A stretch of DNA of 64,000 nt from Ceratodon purpureus. Taxonomy: Eukaryota; Streptophyta; Bryopsida; Pseudoditrichales; Ditrichaceae. A model generated the notes under the pieces. The model was not told where the DNA came from. It ran no database searches and was given only the letters and a program-made list of their open reading frames with translations. Shown piece by piece: positions 31,571 through 44,946 of this stretch (position 1 is the stretch's first letter; every line of letters starts with the position of its first letter). The stretch spans positions 3,057,561-3,121,560 of the forward strand of contig CM026425.1 in the NCBI GenBank assembly GCA_014871385.1. The letters run 5' to 3'. The position numbers and the translations under genes were made by a program.

Positions 31571-34500
31571 TCCTTGGATGTAACTCAAGAATCAAGATTT
31601 ATTATTAAAAATAATATGTACTTCATTTCATTTTTAGATGCTCAACATAATTTTTCTTAAAAAACTTAATATGATAGTAATTTAAAACATGGATCTAAAT
31701 TTAGATTTTCTGATGAGATTGTGTTCTTACATACCAGTAATGCTATAATTATCCGGTTGATCGTTGTTGTGCTTATAACATGAAATACATCACAAGTCTC
31801 AAAAAAAATTATATATTTTATACAAGTCTTATGTAAGTTTTATTTATTTATTTGTTTATTTGTCTTCTATTAAAATTTTCTATTTGATTATCAAACTTCT
31901 TGATTTATTTAATATAGATAGTCGTGGACGATCGGTCCAAGGTCGAAATTCACCATTACATATATACATGGAACAAATAATTTACAAATATGTACAACAT
32001 ATCACTAGATTTTGGTTGGTAAAATCAAAATACTTCTACATGAGAAAATCAAGTGATTTTTATGTCTGGATAATTATAGAATATGAAGACCAAAGTATTT
32101 TATTTCCAATTCTACTAAGCTTTATTTCAAAAATAAGGAATAGAAATAATCAAACTCTTCGACCTCCTCAATGAAGCAACGAGATAAGAACTAGTCTCAA
32201 TGTTAATTTTCAAAGGCACATTCACTTCAACTTTGAGGATGGGAATGAAGATGCAATACATATTTAAATAAAACATCAGGGGATTTAAATTTTTTTTTAA
32301 ATAAAAATAAATAAATAAATAAAAAACAAAAAAACTTGCAGTTATGGAATAGATCACACAAATAGAAATAAATAAAGTAATTATATCATTCTGAAATAGA
32401 CCACACACATAGAAATAATTAGAGTAATTATATCATTCATTAGTTTATTTGTTTATCTGGAATTTAATGGATTTCTAAACAACTTTCTTAATATACCTTG
32501 ATTTACAAATAAATCATACGTACCTAATTCTACTATAAATATTTACTATGAAATAAGATTTTTATCTTTACTTATTTCAAAAAATAAAACATTGTAAAAA
32601 ATTATGATCATTACCAATACAGAAATATAATCTACAAATAATTAATATTACAATTGTTTTCTTACCAATGTGCAATCAGTGATCTAGTGTAGCTAAATTT
32701 AATCATGAAGAGATTGCATCATAATATGGATTAGATTAAATGGTCATGAATCTTCCAGTAATTTTAAAGTAAAATAAGCTTTCAATTTGGGATAACTACT
32801 AGTAAGCCATGTGTAGGGAAGGTGGATAGATTTCACTAGTTTATCGCATATTATGCTGTAATAAATTCTTCATGTTATAGAGTACAAAATATTTTAAGTA
32901 TTTATTTTGCAAGCCTACATAATTTAATAGTGGAGCTTTTGTTTGAATGGAATCTCAGTTTTAAAAAATTACAAATTCTAAATTAAATATGAAATTTAGA
33001 GCTTTCTAATATTCAAATTTAAAAATTTTAAATTTTAAATATTAAAAAGTAAGTTATAGAATCAGCTCATTGTCAATGAAGCAACAATGGGCGAGGTGTT
33101 TTTCAACCTTAAAAATACAATGTTTTTAGTACAGTATTCATAAATCATTTCCAAAATCATCCTAACTTGAATATGTATTATGTTTGAATATGAACGCTTC
33201 ATTGATGTTAGAAGAATGGAATTTTGGGAGGCGTTAAAATATTGCAAACTTGTAAAGATGATCATGTAAGGTGGAGAAAATATTTATTTAACAAAGTTGT
33301 TGACGTTTATGGCTATAGAATGACCATTTTAAAAGATATTAACAAAAAGATTTCCATTGTAAGAGAAGAAATTTGACACATAATTCTGGAACACTTCAAT
33401 TATGTACAAATACAAGCCTTAAGGAAAATAGCTCTTCAAAAAAGGTACCGTGTATCTCAAGAAAGTGTTACAAAAATGTTTTGTATACTTGGAATAACTT
33501 CTGAAGGACTCTTTTAATCTGTTTTTAATTGTCATATCAACTAAATATAATTAACAGTGGAACCAAATTCTACCAACAAGATGTTTGTGTGTCACGATTC
33601 ATGAACATTCAGACCGAGAGCGTACACACCTTTTGTAATCACAGCCCTCCCAGAAAACACTCAAGGTAGACAACCTGTTTCCGATCAGGCTCCAATAACG
33701 CAATATAGGCCGACCTATTTCCAACCATAGGCTCACATTATTTTCAAATTCATTTGTAAATGGCGACATAGTATAAAGTTCACAAGTGTTCAGTTCCAAT
33801 TGGAAGGAAGTTTGATTTTTGGATATCATGTGTTCTTGCACCAATATTGGAATGTGGTTTTTCAATTCTTGGAAATAGATCAGCCTATATAGCGAGAATG
33901 GGTTGGAGAGAATCTTCACTTTGAAAATTCATAGTAAATTCAACATTGCTCCAAAATTTGTTCAAAAATATATGATCTTCCTCAAATCTATTCCCTACGC
34001 TCCAAAATTATTTGCATGTTCATCACTTCATCAGAAGTATGTTGAATTGCTTAAGGTGATCGGAAACAGGTCGTCTACCTTATTGCCTTCCAATTCACCA
34101 AATGTTTATTGTGGAACGGAATGTTACATGCATAAACTGATCATACTATTTCTGCATGGTAAGATCATACCTGACAAAGCCAACTTCTGCTTTGAAATGG
34201 ATAAAAATAGCAAGACATTGTAATCCTACATCTGGATAAACAGTACAGTGGCCACAAATGATACAAAACATATGATTCGACCCAACTGTTGATACCACAT
34301 GTGAAGTAAGTGAGGTCAATTCTGATGTCAGTTGGCAAACAAACCTTCTGTACAGCCACGTGTCACATCAACAATCCTACCTCACAACGCACAGACCTAT
34401 GCAACTACCGGATCTTGCTTCGTATTCACAAATTTACTAGTCATGGTTACATGGCACTGGAACTGTGAACCCCACCCAAACGAGATTCTGCAGAAGCTTC

Positions 34501-34783
34501 CAAGGTTGTGTAACCTGTTGTAACTTCAATGAAAGCGTGGGATGCTGAGATTTTCTCCTTCTTGTAGATACTAAATTCAATTCAGCCACGTCACTGGAAG
34601 TCTGGAATGCCTTATAGGAGTATTTCGGTATACAGGAAAATTCATCTCAGCATCCCCTTTCACTGTTGCCTCCAGCAGTCAGCTCTGTAACCACAGTTAA
34701 GAACACTTTGCTGCATCAGCGGATATGTACTTCTCGCCATTGAGAAAGGTAAATCGCGCAATCATAAATTTTCTGCTGAATGT
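31571..34783. other. Very AT-rich intergenic DNA
   Basis: No gene seen. Around 33663 and 34058-34083 there is an inverted pair of about 25 bp (aaggtagac.acctgtttcc plus flanks), 400 bp apart. The intervening sequence does not extend the pairing, so this is noted only as a local inverted repeat. Confidence 0.5.
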
Positions 34784-37700
34784 TTATAGGGTTCTAGGGT
34801 GGCCGGAAGCTCGAATCTCAAGCATTTCACCGACATCAAGCAACGCTTTCCGATGATCAGCGGTTGCCTCATTTGACAACTTCAAGGCCTCTTCTTCAGT
34901 TGATGCAGTCTTCTTCTTTTGCCCAATTAGCAATAATGATCCAGCCTGAGAAGATTTCACAAAGTTAGCAAATGGAGTGCAGCTTCTGTCAACAACGATA
35001 CATTATGAGACAATTCGAAATTGTTAGAACAAAGTAGCACAAGACGTCCTAAGACCTGAGTTCCAGCAAGTAGATAGTCGTTTGTAGGGTGGGACGCGAT
35101 GGCCACCACTGGTTCTGAAGTGTGAAGATGCTTCTTCCATTTTTCATCAACGCTGGCATGTTTTGTAGAGCTGCCATGAAGAAAAAAAAACAGCGTCAAC
35201 TAAGGTTCCGAAAATAATGTGAAAGAAACAAATTCAATGTCAGAGGTTAAAAATCACTCAGGTGACCAGTCTAGAGCTATTCACAAATGCCTTCACTAAC
35301 CAGTTACTGTTCACAGAGCACTGTGATTTTGGACCGGGCGTAAAGTCCAAAACGTTAATATGGCACTCCATCATACATCCCACAGCGTAAACCTGCAAAA
35401 GGAAGACCATATGATGTTTAGGCTCTGGGAGGCATTACAAAGGACTTCTTGTATCTGATCTAGGCAGTCATCCTCCAGACATTCAATTTCTCGTAAGTTG
35501 CGTATAAAATTTCCACACAGACGAAATGTGGTTCCGTAATACTTCTCAGAGCAGACATGAATAAGGCAACATGTACCCAAACTTCTCACGCCTGAAATTC
35601 TTAGTGGGTTTAAAGAAGATTCAGTGTTTGATGGACACCATAGCTTACAGGATAGGATGTAAGCCAAGCAGGCCTTCTACGCCGAACGGTCAACCAAGGT
35701 GCACACTCGTGGTCTCTGCTTTACCATGACCATTCAAGTAGTTAGCCGACAATGCATTTGCAACTACTGTACCAAAATTAATACAAGAGATCATATCACT
35801 ATTTTTAAGTGATAAATGGATAAGAAGTGAAATGAAAAGACATGTGCAATATATCCTCCAATATACTATGCTTGCATTCCTTTTTGAACCGATGACATTG
35901 AAGTTTTACTAAGTAACAGGTTGTGATACGTACAACCATGAAGGGGGCGGACAATGAATGTGTGAGACAGAGAAATCCAGGAGGTCGAGAACACCTGACC
36001 TGTCATGTCATGAATTTAATCGAGAAAGAGTGTCAATTTCCATCTTTATCGCTGTAAAAATCCACAAGGAAAGATGTCGAAGGAATAGGCCTATAATTTA
36101 CTTACCCCGATTTCGTTGATATTCGGAGTTCTTCACTAGTTAATCGATCCCGATCTCAGGTAAATGAAAGCGAAAGCTGGGAAGTAAGCTTAAAAAGCTT
36201 TACAAGGTAACGTATTGACTTACCATCCATTATTGAGATGAAATCCGAGGTGGTATCCATAGGAAGGATTCAAAGAAATTGAGTGTACGGAGCTATTTTC
36301 AATACGAGTCTGGGCCTGAAGAAAATCAAATAAATGCAGTCAACTAACCAGCCTCACAATCAAACTACCCAAGGCAGCATCGACAATGAAATAATTGAAT
36401 AAAACGAGAACTGTTTCAGCACAAGTCATGTGGCGAAAATACACCCCGAAGAGCAGCTATTATGTTGGACGTCACTCACCTTCAAGTCAGAGATGTCTTC
36501 AAGAAGTGTGGCTACTTTGACTGATCTAAGTGGAGGATGATATACCTACACTCGCAAAAAACACAAATCTGATCAAACTTTGTAAGAGCTGATATGAGGA
36601 AGCAACTAATTCTCCGCAAAAACTAATCTGGAATGACAGCAGAAGCCTGTCATGAATAATTATCTAATGTGCCAAATTCCAGCTCTCGCAAATAAGCTAG
36701 CAGGCAGTCTATGAATCAAAGTCACAAACTATCCCACAAATACAGCACTAATTTCTAAATGGTGACTTAAAGCACTTCATACCTCTCCTGACGTAACAAA
36801 AGCAGCGGAACTCCTTCCTCCACGGAGATCCCAGAGAAAAATATGACCACCTTCACTTCCGGCGACAACAAGCTGCGCTCCAAAGATGTCAACATCACGG
36901 GTCAAAGGGATCTACTTGTGCAAATATACACCAAAGATCGGCGCAGTATTCTCAAGGGAGAACCACATCAACGCAGAAAATGATTTACCAGAGTTTAACA
37001 AATATCCGACTCCCTACGATGGAAAGTTATTGAGACTGTTCAAAGCAATATTCCAACTTGCCAAATAAAAGAAAAGCACTGAAGAAGAAAACAAATCTTC
37101 GCTGAAACAATTACTAAGAAAGGTCTAGGAAGTAGTCTGTGACAAGAGAGAAATATTTGATTACATGCTCATCTCGTAAGAGCTGGAGAGAGTTGAGATC
37201 TCCTCCGCCTGTGGGTGCAGGAAGGGACATTGTTGGCAGTTTGCCAACCCTTCTATCCCAAACGTGGACATTGTAATCGTTCCCACAAGCAATAATCCTG
37301 AAAAGTTACACAGTTGAACGTGACACAAGTCTGAGATTAGTGGAACTTACAAAACTTACAAAACTAATATGAGTACACCAGTACGTTGCGGAGGAAGAGG
37401 CTTTATGATTTTAATGAAGTCCTAGTTACTAAAAAATCTCAACAAACCAAAACCTAGAATTACAGCAATATACCTATCTTTGTCGATTGTTGAGTAGGAG
37501 AGATCGAAAAGGCTAGCAGGTTGTCCTCTTTGAGTCTTTGGCTTGAATTGCAATTTCTGAGTGTAAAACACAGTGCACTTCATGAAAATAAGTCAACCAC
37601 TCCTAGAAGGACAGCATAGGAAATATCCAAGTCCGGTAGCTCCGTCCAAGTAAGCACGCATCTCACAATTTCATGCAACCATATAGTTAAAAATGACGCC

Positions 37701-40700
37701 TCCCCTAACCAACAACCCTTATCTGTAAGTCCCAAATCCTCATATCTAGCAAAAGATAACACTAAATATAATTCGAAGTAATGAGAAAAAGAGAATATGT
37801 ACGCTCTTCTACAACAACAGTATTGGAGAAATTGTGCTCATTCCTCTTTTCTGGTCCCTACATGGATGATAGGCTTACTTGACGTGGAACTTGGGAGTAG
37901 CTTGCTATATCATAGAGATAGACGTTATTGCTTCCTGATGCCACACATGCCACCTGAATCCATATTTCCAACCACTCATTATGAGTTGTGAACTTCTCGC
38001 ACTACTTTTACCTTAATGAAATATATATCAGCATAGTGCTCGTAACAGGTTTACAGAGTAAATATTATTTCTGAAGAATTGTAATATATTGCTTATAAAG
38101 CATCCTAAATTAAGGCGACAATCAAAATACCTCATCTTGATTGTTAGGATTCCATCGCATAGCCTCAAGTTTGTGCCGTGTATGTATATGCACAGTTGGT
38201 TTCACCTTGTCTGCCTCACGACCTGTACCATCCTTAAGATTAGCAGCTCGAAAGATATTACTACATCCGATAATAAAAATGAAACATACTGCTCACTCAA
38301 CAAACCTCTAACGCACTTCAAGGAAAGCTAAAAAAATCACCTCCAGAAGTGCAGTACAATGTTTCAAAATCGTGTATAGAAAGGCATCCATTACTGCTGA
38401 CAGAAGCTACATAGACACCCTGCAGCATGACATCGGTCACCTTCAATATCCGATACAGTCGAATAACAAAAGGCCATATCGGTGTAAAAAAACAGAAATC
38501 CACTAAGTTACCACAATGTTCGGACAGAATTGTACGTGAAATAAGACTAATCCTGATCTATTTGACTGGTATTAGAGAACACATTGGTGGATGCTCCAAT
38601 TGAACAGCCAGAAACGCCGATCTGATATTAGAAAATGGACAAAGATGCACAGAGAAAATGCAGAATGACAGAAAGTACATGTCAACAGAGTTGTGTGCGA
38701 AAACTGTGCAACTCTGTCTGAAATGACAAGCCACACAGAGATGCCAGTGCTTCTTACTTGGGCATCAAACTCAACGCATGTCACTATTGGCCTGCTAGTT
38801 TCAACAACCATTAAAACACTTATGAGAAGGAGGTAGCATCAGCATCATCAGACACTAGAAACCAAACTCAAATGTGTTCTATCATGGGCAGGATCAGTAA
38901 AGATTACGTCGTCATCTACAGCATTTTTATAATTGAGACCAAATTGAAAAGACAAGCATGCACAAATTAATGAAGACGTAAACATGATCCAGGTCTTCAA
39001 ATCGTAGTTATGCCGAGAGGTGCTACCTTGAGGTGAAAAATGTATTCCCAGAAGCCATTCCTACTATCTCCGTAAAGCTTGACAAAGTGTCTACAACCGA
39101 TCCCTGCCATACTGGTGCCTACACATAAACATACGTGTTAGGAGGGAAGTAAGTAGCAAAAAACTTCTCATGTCTAAACACAACTATACATGATCAGATA
39201 TTACAAAGCAACAGTGACAAAGAAAGCTGTGACACACCGATGACAAAGGACAAAGAGGCTTCCAAAGTCAAACACGGGATTTGTTTCTGCTTCACTAAGC
39301 CAAAATTTCAAACGGCGATTTCGATCCACGCCTGAACCAACTCTACTACTAATTTTGTGTTTAAGTAGATGCCCTATACAGTTTCATCTTCACTGCAATG
39401 ATGAAACAAGTTCAGGGGATGGCTAAAGCAGAAGAACCAACGCAGGCTTACATGCACCGGGGGAGGAAAATCACGGCTAAGATTCGATTGAGGAAAGCTT
39501 CCCATCTACACTCACACAGATAGCAAAGGTCAGATTGCTGTACGATGCGAAAAAGGCAGAAATGCATACAGTGTATAAGTGCACAACATACACGCCAACC
39601 GATGCGACGCGATCAGAAACCCTCGCACAAGATGCCTCTCGGTATTCTAACAATCAATTGTCTAATTTCTACTTATCCAGAAAGTGGCATCTACCTCGGA
39701 ATATGATAGCAGCATGCCATTCAGAAGGGAATGTTTGTAAGCTGCTGGTAATTTTCCATCCACCTGATAAGCACTTGCATTCCATCTTTGCCTACAAAAC
39801 AAGTGGATCCACTCAGAAGTTGTTAAACAGATCGGCGCCACAATTTGCAAATCAAATGATTAACTAAGCTACCAAGCTCCGAAGCGTATGCTGGACTTTA
39901 GGGCAAACGACAAGGAGCAGAGTTCTCGAGTCATCGGACCAGTTTATGGCAGAGCGCCTTAGGTTCGTTGAGAGAACCAGAGCTTCGACATCCGGCTCTG
40001 ACATTTCAGTTGTACACTCCACTACATTCTAACCTCTGAGCATGTCTAACAATTAACATACATCGCAACGGCGTAGACTTGGAACTACAACTGTTTAACA
40101 ATGACAGCAAAGCACGAGCATGGAAAAACTAGGTCTCCGGCACAATCATTACCTCGAGAGCAATCTCCGCTTGTTGGACGAGAACGAAGGACCGGATTCA
40201 CGTACCACAAACTTATCCATAATGAGGCTGCTCCACTCCGCCTCTACATTATCACGAACGGCCACAGAGAAATTAATACACCATAACTTTCGACAGCCAT
40301 AATAACGATAAGAAACCTCACACGAAGAGCATAACTGCGACATTCACAGGCATAGGCGCATTAGGGCCTGATTCTGTAACCACAAGCTAACTGAAGTAGA
40401 CTGGAAATCATTAGGTCTAGATTTCAGGCCCTACCACAACACCGACTCTCCAAACAATCAACAAAACTAAGCTGCCTAGTCCTACACAGACGACATCCTA
40501 GCATCCTAGGTCCGCAACCAATATATCAAACAACAAACCAATCCAGCTTCAATCCCAAACAATCACCAATCCTCCATCTAATTCACCAATGCGCGAAATC
40601 AAAAAACAGACAATCAACCAGCATCGAAACTCCTCGCTTAAAAACTCGCGATGAATTCCAAAACATCTCACTCTCGCAGTAAACTCTCGACGATCAATAA

Positions 40701-41172
40701 ACACGCGCTCAAACATAGACACTCACCCCTAACCACACATTCCCACACTCAATCTCCCAAACAAAACAACAACACCACCACCACCACCACCACCACCACC
40801 AAAACCAAAACCAAAAACAAAATCAACCTGCTAAAATTCTACGACATACATAAAAACCTCCAACCTAGCGCGAAACTCTTCCCCTCCCTCCTCCTCCTCC
40901 ACTCCCGCACACCTCCAATGCAAGACGCAATCCGAATTCCCTAAGCGGATTGAATTAAATTTAACAAAACCAGAACCGCTCACCCTAACCCGGCACCTCG
41001 ACGATCCAGCATGGAAACAAAACTGAACTTACATGAGATGGTAGAGTGGCGACGCATCTAACATGTACTCGTTGCGAACGAAACGTAGGCTGCTGTTGAT
41101 GATGTTCCGATGGAGCTGCGATCGAATTGCGCTCTCGAATGCTGGCTGTATAATGAGGTCAGTAGTGCGCAT
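34784..41172 (-). CDS. WD40-repeat protein, at least 15 exons
   Basis: Probable beta-propeller scaffold; specific role unknown. Phase-consistent exons: 38419-38341, 38222-38131, 37953-37879, 37556-37474, 37297-37165, 36911-36783, 36545-36480, 36315-36224, 35999-35937, 35718-35649, 35392-35301, 35170-35056 and 34945-34784 (stop). They encode GVYVASVSSNGCLSIHDFE, LEAMRWNPNNQDE, CGNDYNVHVWDRRVGKLP, VVAGSEGGHIFLWDLRGG, NNGWSGVLDLLDFSVSHIHC and VVAIASHPTNDYLLAGTQ, with WD repeats ending VWD or LWD. Upstream blocks at about 38796-38758, 39118-39027 (HFVKLYGDSRNGFWEYIFHL), 39289-39238 and 39505-39452 belong to it, but I could not make every junction agree in phase. Translation may start at 39505 (MGSFPQSNLSRDFPPP) or in an exon at 41172-41033 (MRTTDLIIQPAFESAIR). 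A short charged tail follows the propeller. Confidence 0.8.
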
Positions 41173-43872
41173 GGCGCCTCATGGCGATGGCGATCATCGT
41201 GGTTTCGGGAATGCAGGCAGGCGGGGAATGCGAGCGCGGGGAGAGCCTGGACTTGGCTTCGCGAGTGCGAGTGCGAGTGCGAGAGAGCTTTGGAGCCGCG
41301 ACGAGTGAGTTTGTGAGTTGGTTTGTGTTTCTCCAAGTTGAGTTAACTTAGTGCGGCTGCTTCTCTGTTTTCGTTTCGCCCGTCGTTGCAACTTGCTGAG
41401 TTTCGCTTCTCTATCAGCTCTGGATTTGGAGACTATCACTAAGTTAGTGTAAGGAATGTTCAGGAGCTAACATCCCATAACTTAGTAGAAGTGCAATACC
41501 TTAGTACCATAGCAGGTTCGTCCAAAAATAATTCTAAAAATTGAAAAACGTATAAAGTAGAAAATTATGAAGATAGAAAACCAAAACAATAATATAAATT
41601 AGTTTTTGTAATGTTTTGTTATTTCTAAGTCATTTAAGGTCATTTTTCCTGATTTTTTGCAAAATAATGAAAATTGTGAAATTTAGTTTTTGAGATGCGA
41701 AACCATTTTTTATTTTTTTTTAATAAATTTGTTGGCTAGGTGACAAACTTGCTATTTTGTTATAGTAGTGTAAGTAATGTTGACGAATTAACTTCTGATA
41801 ACTTTAGGTTTTTAGTCTCGTGCAATAGTAGACAAAGTGCAAGAGTAGATGAAGGATCATAGTTTCTTTTAAAGGCATTAGCGTGAATTAAGTGTTTGTT
41901 TGTTCAGTATCTTGTATGGAAAAATAAAGTGTGAAATAATAGTATTAGTGAGGAGGAATTTTTTCTCCTAATTTATAAATAAGTGTCATGAAGAGTGTGA
42001 TTTAATTTTTTTATGTTTGCACCTATAGTGTTCAAATTACTATGGACTTTTTATTTTTATTTTTTTCATATTTTTTTTAATGATTGATTAGTCGCGAGCA
42101 ATGATCAATGTACAAGTTAGTCCAATTTGGTGAACATGTGATTTTAATAGTGTATGTTTGTTGTTTTTTGTGATTAGTAGATAGAGGTAATGGTGTGAGT
42201 TGATTGATATGGCCAAAAATTTAAAGAAAATGTAGTTTGATGCTAAAGAGGTGTTGATACATGTAATATTCTACATGTTTAGCAGGAGTAGTTTTGTTTA
42301 TATGTTTGTTTACCTTGAAATCATTGATAAACTTAATATTAATATACATCAAAAAATATGTGCAATGTTTTTTTTATAACATTATGCATTTATTGCATGT
42401 AATTTTTTTATATTTATAAATGATATTGATAGTCAAACCAAAATCTACAAACAATAAATAGATAGTGTGCTAATATAATATGGAATCTTATAACAATGTG
42501 TAATGCACCAAAAGTCTTTTTGATTTGGCAATTAAAATATTTGAATGCAAAAGAATATTTAACACTTATGTGAAAAAAAGTTATCATTCTTTATATGCTT
42601 GTATATTTCTAATTGATTTCAATGACTTAAGATATAAGAATGTATTTTAATTGAAACACCTATAAATATTAAATAAGATGTAGTTGCAGTAAAGGTGGAA
42701 AATATTTGAATACTTGAGAATATTTTATATTTTGATAAAACTTGATAGTAATACCTATGGAAAACAGTCTAGTCAATCTATGTACCATAGTTTGATAGTA
42801 GATCACAAAATCCTATGCTATATTTTACTTTATTTTTTAAATTCCTATTAATGAAAATGTTTAAAATTAAAAAAATATTAATCAATTTTTTTGTAAAATA
42901 AATATAAAAGACAAAAAATAAATTAGTCCTTTTATAATCTCCATTGATATTCTTGTTCAAATTAAATATAAAAGACATAACTTCCTTAATATTTAAGCAT
43001 TTTTTAATTTTTTAATATCTAAATTTTCCTAAATATTTAGGCATTTTTATGGCATGCAGTAACTTGTATTTAGTTGATACTATAATAGTTTAAATCCATT
43101 TCCATAGGATACTTAAACCATGTTTAATTTTAATTTAATTTTCTTTCAATTAAACTATACATTGTTAAAGCGCATTTGTATGCAAAAGATAGTAAAGTCA
43201 TAAAAACTACTTATAAATTGCAGGTGCGTGATTTGCTTATAAAACTTGAACTTGGAAAATTTAAATTTATACTTACACAAAAAAAGGATAAAAACCATAG
43301 AAGTAAAAGTATCAATAAAGTGGCCTATTGAATAATGTTATGTGGTTCAATGAAATTTGCTGCTAAACGAAGATATGAATGGAGATTATAAAAAGACTAA
43401 AAAATAAAAGTTCCCGTATGGTCTAAAAAATTTGAGGTTGTATACTACGACCATTCTAATTTCAAATCCTTTGAAATTTTTGCATTCAAAAAGATAGTTA
43501 GAGAGACAAAGGAGCTCAAAAATATAGAACAATGTGTTTTTAAAATCTTCATTCATAGTATGTATTAAAGACAAATCAACGTACCTTCATTTTGGTGCAT
43601 GGTCAATCTTTGCGGTAAGAATAAGAAAAATATTGCATTAAGATCTACGTATCAAAGATGGCATCTTAGAAATTTGTGGATATTTATATGGAATAACGAG
43701 CTTGTAGCCTATAGAATTTTTTGTATACTATATATTTGACCTTATAGTTACTTTACAAACTTATATAGTTTGAGTTTTCAATTGATATCCTATGAAAGTT
43801 ACATTAGATTGAAGCAATTGGGTGGAATTAGACTAATATCCTTTTAAATATCCTTCTAACGCCTTCGTCACA
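41173..43872. other. WD40 gene promoter side and AT-rich spacer
   Basis: The first 250 bp upstream of the WD40 gene are GC-rich (probable promoter and leader). Beyond 41440 the DNA is very AT-rich, with one family C repeat (41505-41770) and no gene that I can support. Confidence 0.5.
41505..41770 (+). repeat. Dispersed repeat family C, copy 2
   Basis: The left half matches 18661-18795. The right half, with 'gaaatttagtttttgagatgc' and ending in TTGGCTAGGTGACAAAC, matches the complement of 47528-47648. This copy therefore links the two others into one family. It is itself flanked by an imperfect direct repeat of about 40 bp (41445-41484 and 41766-41804: tagtgtaag.aatgtt, then taac.tc..ataactt). 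Confidence 0.7.
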
Positions 43873-44243
43873 ATGTCGATGTATTATTCTAATGTGAGGC
43901 TCCTCATTGGGGTGTTCCTGAGCGTTTGCTTCTCGACAATTGCCGTGAATTCATTCATCACCACGAAGCAGATTGAAGGTATGGCTGGCAGCATCCGTGG
44001 GGATGTCGGCAAGCTGGAAGGTCGTATCGGCAAGCTGGAGGGCCGGATCATATCATTGGAGACCATAGCCAAAGTCAACTTTAAGGAAATCAAAAAAGAA
44101 TTGGAGATTCTTGTGCATAAAGGTAAGTAAACTTCTAACCGTTTGCCTTCAATTTTGAAAAGTTAGTTAACTTTGATTTTAGTATCTAAGTGATTGTGTA
44201 ATTAAAACATCTGTTTATTGTTTGATATACAGGGAAAGAGTGA
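43873..44243 (+). CDS. Small membrane-anchored coiled-coil protein
   Basis: Short protein of 85-86 residues. An N-terminal hydrophobic helix (about 8-28, VRLLIGVFLSVCFSTIAV) looks like a signal anchor. The rest is a predicted coiled coil with two tandem GKLEGRI units followed by SLETIAKVNFKEIKKELEIL. A consensus donor (GTAAGT) lies at 44123 and an acceptor (ATACAG) before 44233. Splicing gives HKGKE and stop, while reading through the intron gives HKGK and stop, so both forms encode nearly the same protein. No family recognised. The balanced codon use stands out against the AT-rich surroundings. It could also be the intact 5' end of a decayed larger gene. Confidence 0.5.
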
Positions 44244-44494
44244 TAACCTTTGTACATATGAGGGATGGAGCCTCCAAGCTAGAGTAGGTACTTCATTGTC
44301 GATCACGTTACATCTGTGCGGAGTGTGCTCAACATCACAACATCTTCGGCAGCAATGCATTTTTGAGTATGAAATTGTTAAACCTCAACCTGCAGGTTAT
44401 CATACTTCTTAGGTGTTAAGATTTTGGAACATCGACGTAATGGCAGCAGACAATAAGCCGGCAAAGAGTACTATGCTACGGAAATTGGAGACGG

Positions 44495-44946
44495 GCATTA
44501 GGGGAAAAATCAGGTCTCCAACGGGCTTTGTAAGACAGCCCGGATTAGGTGGGCTGCCTGCCCGTTGACACTTCTCTTCGAAATCTCATTGGTCAATATC
44601 CTGCCCGCTGACAACAAAATTCGCCCCGCTGACAGCAGGATTCGCTGACAACAGGATCCGCTGACAACAGGATCCGGTACTGTCCAATGGGGTGACAGCA
44701 GTGGGCACACGGTCGGTGACAGTGTCATTACTGCTTGTATTGTCCAATGGGGGGGTGGGGTGGGGTGGGGTGGGGAAGGGAAGCGATTGGCTGGACCCCC
44801 CAAATGCCAACTGTTGGCACTGCTGGCAGCATTTGGCGACCTGCTGGCACAGTTGGTGCCAGCAGGTAAAGTGCACGGGCATGGCAAAAATTCAGGCACG
44901 GAAAACCTGGAAAAGGCCCGTTGGAGACCCCAAACTTCTCCTAATG
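44495..44946. mobile_element. GC-rich MITE-like element with inverted ends
   Basis: The left end (cattaggggaaaaatcaggt, then ctccaacgggcttt) is complementary to the right end (aaaggcccgttggag, then accccaaacttctcctaatg), about 35 bp with few mismatches. The 450-bp interior is far more GC-rich than its flanks and contains three tandem-like 'cgctgacaacaggatc' units and two 'tgtccaatgggg' words. No protein-coding content is credible. I could not establish a target-site duplication, so superfamily is open. Confidence 0.65.
44749..44780 (+). other. G-quadruplex motif
   Basis: A run of seven Gs is followed by four T-GGGG units and a GGG, so at least five G-tracts are separated by one- or two-base loops. 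This is a canonical quadruplex-forming pattern, inside the GC-rich inverted-repeat element. Confidence 0.8.

Noticed and set aside
33663-34083. 25-bp inverted repeat as ends of a 420-bp transposon
   Set aside because: Homology does not extend, no target duplication is visible, and the orientation of flanking sequence gives no element boundary.
40120-40343. Overlapping short frames on both strands in the 5' part of the WD40 gene
   Set aside because: One minus-strand frame (ending NKRRLLSR at a GTAATG) might be an extra exon, but including it does not fix the phase problem, so I left it out of the model.
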